Assembly: GCA_947034895.1 (NCBI GenBank)
Contig: OX344762.1
Location: 8,189,501-8,253,500 of the forward strand
From: Rhytidiadelphus loreus
Taxonomy: Eukaryota; Streptophyta; Bryopsida; Hypnales; Hylocomiaceae
DNA: 64,000 nt
Direction of reading: 5' to 3'
Shown piece by piece: positions 60,386-64,000 of the stretch. The translations under genes and the position numbers were made by a program. Each line of letters opens with the position of its first letter. The first letter of the stretch is position 1. The notes below the pieces were generated by a model that did no database searches, was not told the origin of the DNA, and saw only the letters and a list, made by a program, of their open reading frames with translations.

Positions 60386-61796
60386 ACCTACCCAAAGTTT
60401 CTATGTTACCAAAAAATCCATGTTACTTGATCCTTTAGGGATTAAAGTGTTCATTCAAAGTCTACATCATACGTCTAGCTTCTCCCAACCAAAGGCAAAT
60501 ATAAAAAATTCCCTCTATTTTGTGGTTGCTTAGTGTTACGTATTCTTCACCTCTCCTACATACTATCAGTTCTTTGCCACACCTTACTAATTTGGGGCTT
60601 CTAATCCCAAGTTTCCAAACTTTATCATAGGTGGCAAATATAAAATTCCAATGTTTTCTTCAAGGATAAAAATACAAACCTCAAATGACCACTTCAACCT
60701 CCTACAATAGAGTCGGACCACCCATTACCAAATAGGGATGGGTCCCCAATTGGTAGGGTACTACTATTTATAGCCAGACAAAACTTCTTTGTGAACCGTG
60801 TTTGGGAGTTTGGTTTTAATGACATGCACAATATGCGAGGCTACAAGGAACAATAGCTGAACGCCATGTGTTACAACATTTATTACTTTGAAATTTGTAT
60901 GCATGAATAGGAAGTAATCTACCCTATGAGCAAAATTACAAGACTCTAGACGTCAAGTCCTGGTTTGGAACACTTTTGCCTCCCAAAATTTACAAAAATT
61001 TCAGTTTTGTGAATACAAATTTTGGAAATTTTGCAATCCCAATAGATTCTACCTTGAAAAAATTTCCATCGCACTCAACAATCTAGTGAAAAGAGGCTGC
61101 CCCCCCTATTTGTATTCGTTGCCCCCCCCTCTGCCAAAAAATTTAAAAGCCGTTGATTTTTTTAAATGCTTCTCCCATTAGAATGTCGTCGATTTCTCAA
61201 GCCGTTGATCTTTGAGATTTAATTTGAGCCATCCATCCAAATACGAATACGAATACAGAATCAGAACATGGCTACAAATATGGTACCAAAATACGGATAC
61301 AAATATTTGATATTGGAATACGGTACAATATGGGTGCGGATACAATATATAGATATGGGATACGGGATTTTCATTGTCCCATATTGTTTGTCATGTTAAC
61401 CTCAATCCATTCAAAAATTACAAGTAGGGGGGAGTGGGATGAAGAATTAATTAATTAATTTTAATTAATTAATTAACTAATTTTTAAACCCGGAGTGGAG
61501 GATTTTAATTTTTTTTAAATTAATTCATTAAAATTATGAGTGCATTGTGACAAAAGTGTCACACAATGCACTAAAAAATGGCTGTACCAGCCAGTTACTA
61601 AGGTAGTATGCTCTAAATAGCGCCCGCCTTCTTCAAACCGTCCCTATTTTGAGGTGAAGAATGGAGACAAGGTGATCCTTAAATGGACCATTGTAGCAAT
61701 TTAATGCATTGAGAAGAAAAAAAAATCATTTTTCTATTGCAAGAGCCAATCATTGCTTTTGATTTCCGCACATCTGTTTACAAGTTGCAAGTGGAC

Positions 61797-61945
61797 AGAT
61801 TTCAGGAGACCTGTGGTCACAAGTAGGTGCCTATGCCCTGAATCTTTGAAAATTTATACGTAATTCAAAAATACGTGCAAAAATACAAAACTACTTGTGT
61901 TAGTTTCCACATCCATTTCTCTTTCTCTGAAAAATGGTCTAAAAA
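61797..61945 (+). repeat. Dispersed repeat, copy 3 of 3
   Basis: Begins near GAGACCTGTGGTCACAAGTA; related to 5165-5345 and 41405-41570. Confidence 0.5.
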
Positions 61946-62873
61946 TAATTCTGTCCATGTAAGTAAGCCTATGAAAAAGGCAGAAATGGTCGCTTTTAGA
62001 GCATACTACCTTACGCACTCAACTGTCCAGCATCTGTTCCACAGATGCTGAGGAGATTACGAAAGTGGACGCTCACCAACTCTGATGAGCTGACTCTTCT
62101 TTTCATGGTGGACGGACGGACGGATGGATGGTTCATGTGAAAATTATGCTTCCATCTGCGCCTTTCTCATAATAATTCACACCAAGTGCAATAACGTAAG
62201 CCATACCAGATGCATTCCCTTCAGTTGTGCCTCTCTCTCTCTCTCTGTCCGTCCGTGCGTCCCTTTCTATGCTCCAAAGCTGGACAGCAATTTGCATCAC
62301 CTGTTCACAAAATGAGACCCTTCACTCATCCAAGGCCACTCACTCCGGCTCTTGCGCACAGCTACAGTACTGAATTTACTCGGCCTGCCCACAGGTCAAA
62401 GTGCGTCACCATGATTTCCCTCCTTATTACACCTGTTTTGAGTCCTTTTCAGTGCTACTGCTATTAATGGTGGTGAGAAAACACGTAGAATCGTCAAAAT
62501 AAGGTAGAACTGCCCATTAGCATACAGATTTGCTAATCTAGGTATTTTGGAGAAGCTATTTCTTAGCTCCCACATTTTTCAAGGATTGAAAAGCTTGAGA
62601 GAGGTCATTTGCAAAAAGGAATGAAGACATTTTGACAAGAAGTGGATTTTTTTGTGATTTTTCAAAGGTGAAATCAATTGAAGCATGAGTATGGGCAAGC
62701 CCTTGTTAAAGCATGGGTTGACGTGTTCACTTTCCAAATGCATTGCCATTATGATAAAAGGCTGGTAAGATTGTGGTAATGGGTGGGTCATTGACACAAA
62801 TGGAATGGTTCCCTAGGTGTCAGAATTGGGTGGAGGGCAGTAATGGGCAGTTCTACCTTTTGGAGGCACCTTG

Positions 62874-62874
<1 letters not shown>

Positions 62875-62959
<85 letters not shown>
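62875..62959 (+). repeat. (TA)29 microsatellite followed by T27
   Basis: An uninterrupted TA run at 62875-62932 and a T run at 62933-62959. Length is probably polymorphic and prone to sequencing error. Confidence 0.95.
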
Positions 62960-64000
62960 AGTATTAGCAATTGGAAACCATGAATATTAAAAAAAAATTA
63001 TAATTTTAGACAAGACATGTAGTTACAATGAATTTTCAAAGTGGAACTCCCTGGGCCAATGAGACCACCACATAGCTTGATCCTAATATCAAAATCTAAA
63101 GAACCAATAATCTATCAATCAAAATCAATCCTTGAAAGGCCCTTGGGATCCCTCTATATGACTTGTATTTAGCCTTATGACTCTTCAATTGTCATACATT
63201 GTTATTTATGTACTATCATGATCATTACATTACTTTGTAGTGAAAAATATTTGGTCAATGTTATTCTTATCAAATACCATTGAATTCATAATGTACCATA
63301 TAGTAGCAAAGGCCTTTCAAGCCCTTCGAGGGTTAAGTATGGAAATAATTTAACTGCACTTTTGGAGATACTTTTAATGGAAGTCTATTTGTTAGAAATG
63401 GATATAAGGATGATTTTGGATGTTTTCACCTTAATTCCATTAAAACTCTTGTAGAAACATGATCTATATAGACCATGGAAATGAACGAGAAGAAGATGAT
63501 GTACATGATGAATTAGATTATATTGTTTTGGTTTTATTAGTGAGGGTGTAAAATTAATGTTATATAAAAATTTAGTGGCACTACTATATGAATTTACTGG
63601 CTTTGGAACAAAGAGGAGGTGGCTTTGAATTGATAGAAGCTACCCAACCTTGAGGAAATTTGAATATTTAAATTCTACTTGAAAGGCAAACTAGTGCCAT
63701 AAGGATTAGAAGCTCTTATAGTATATAATTGTTTATTTTAATGGAAATTGGTACAAATCAATAATATTTCAACATGTACAATATTAAAATAGTGTGATTT
63801 TGATAAATTAGTGTTACACTTACTACATGTCAACATAATTGTAAGTCTTTTCATGGTCATTTTCTTACTATGTGCAAACCATATTTTTAATAGAAGAAGA
63901 ATTGGCCCCCTAAAATGGAAGTAGGACAATAAATGATTGCAAGTTATAGAATGATATTTATATTGAACTAATCCCACATTAGAGCTATCTATAATCCCTT

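Larger units (their letters stand above)
60386..64000. other. Intergenic, simple repeats, no gene seen
   Basis: Degenerate GATACG/AATACGGATACA repeats occupy 61240-61375 and an ATTA tract 61443-61480. The (TA)n/T tract is listed separately. ORFs present have no protein-like composition. Confidence 0.6.

Noticed and set aside
1..64000. CRISPR arrays, rRNA or tRNA genes
   Set aside because: No regular direct repeat-spacer array and no convincing tRNA or rRNA sequence was seen; the B-box-like stretch at about 31.45 kb is not enough for a tRNA.

Overview
The window looks like nuclear DNA of a land plant, most likely a non-seed plant (bryophyte, lycophyte or fern; the sequence does not decide which). 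The reasons are spliced genes with canonical GT/AG introns, TATA boxes and AATAAA signals, four germin-like proteins (GLPs), a plant-type TIR exon, a Ty1/copia relic, and long AT-rich tracts full of decayed repeats. Only about five genes occupy 64 kb, so this is a repeat-dominated accessory region.

Layout. (1) 0.15-2.1 kb: a minus-strand TIR-domain immune-receptor-type gene, cut by the window edge. (2) 1.75-8.2 kb: an AT-rich block X with small inverted-repeat elements; a diverged, colinear direct copy X' lies at 22.5-27.06 kb. (3) 9.5-14.8 kb: palindrome A, in which GLP1 (minus) and GLP2 (plus) diverge from a 1.4 kb spacer; its about 1.9 kb arms map onto each other without any offset (left + right coordinate = 24303). 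(4) 16.3-17.15 kb: a direct repeat of the GLP1 downstream flank ending in a truncated GLP 3' end. (5) 17-22.5 kb: decayed DNA with a copia gag-protease relic. (6) 27-51.3 kb: palindrome B, with GLP3 (minus) and GLP4 (plus) on nearly identical about 4 kb inner arms (sum 83745), a 3.1 kb loop, and strongly diverged outer arms. (7) 51.95-60.39 kb: a tandem duplication whose first copy carries two inserted TG...CA elements that the second copy lacks. (8) 60.4-64 kb: AT-rich sequence with simple repeats.

The four GLPs are secreted, metal-binding bicupins of the germin type with three exons each. A and B are related: the spacer of A matches part of the loop of B in inverse orientation, and the flank of GLP2 matches the flanks of GLP3 and GLP4. 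The cluster therefore grew by inverted duplication, with the arms later homogenised, probably by gene conversion.

The most unusual object is the insertion at 52018-54653. It has TG...CA ends, a 5-bp ACTAC duplication, and an empty site in the neighbouring duplicate. It is filled with a degenerate 11-bp motif, GWC-N5-GWC (W = A or T), of which I counted 34 copies in 2.3 kb, plus nine copies of CCA-N5-TGG with the same 3-5-3 geometry. It has no credible ORF. A second insertion (24.3-26.5 kb) carries a different one-stranded motif array, CNATTTGG. Dense motif arrays of this kind recall transposon families whose noncoding DNA is a recognition platform for an element-specific protein, as in the VANDAL/VANC anti-silencing system of Arabidopsis. 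That comparison is inference. Because paralogous copies exist for most blocks, many small insertions here can be dated against an empty site inside the same window.
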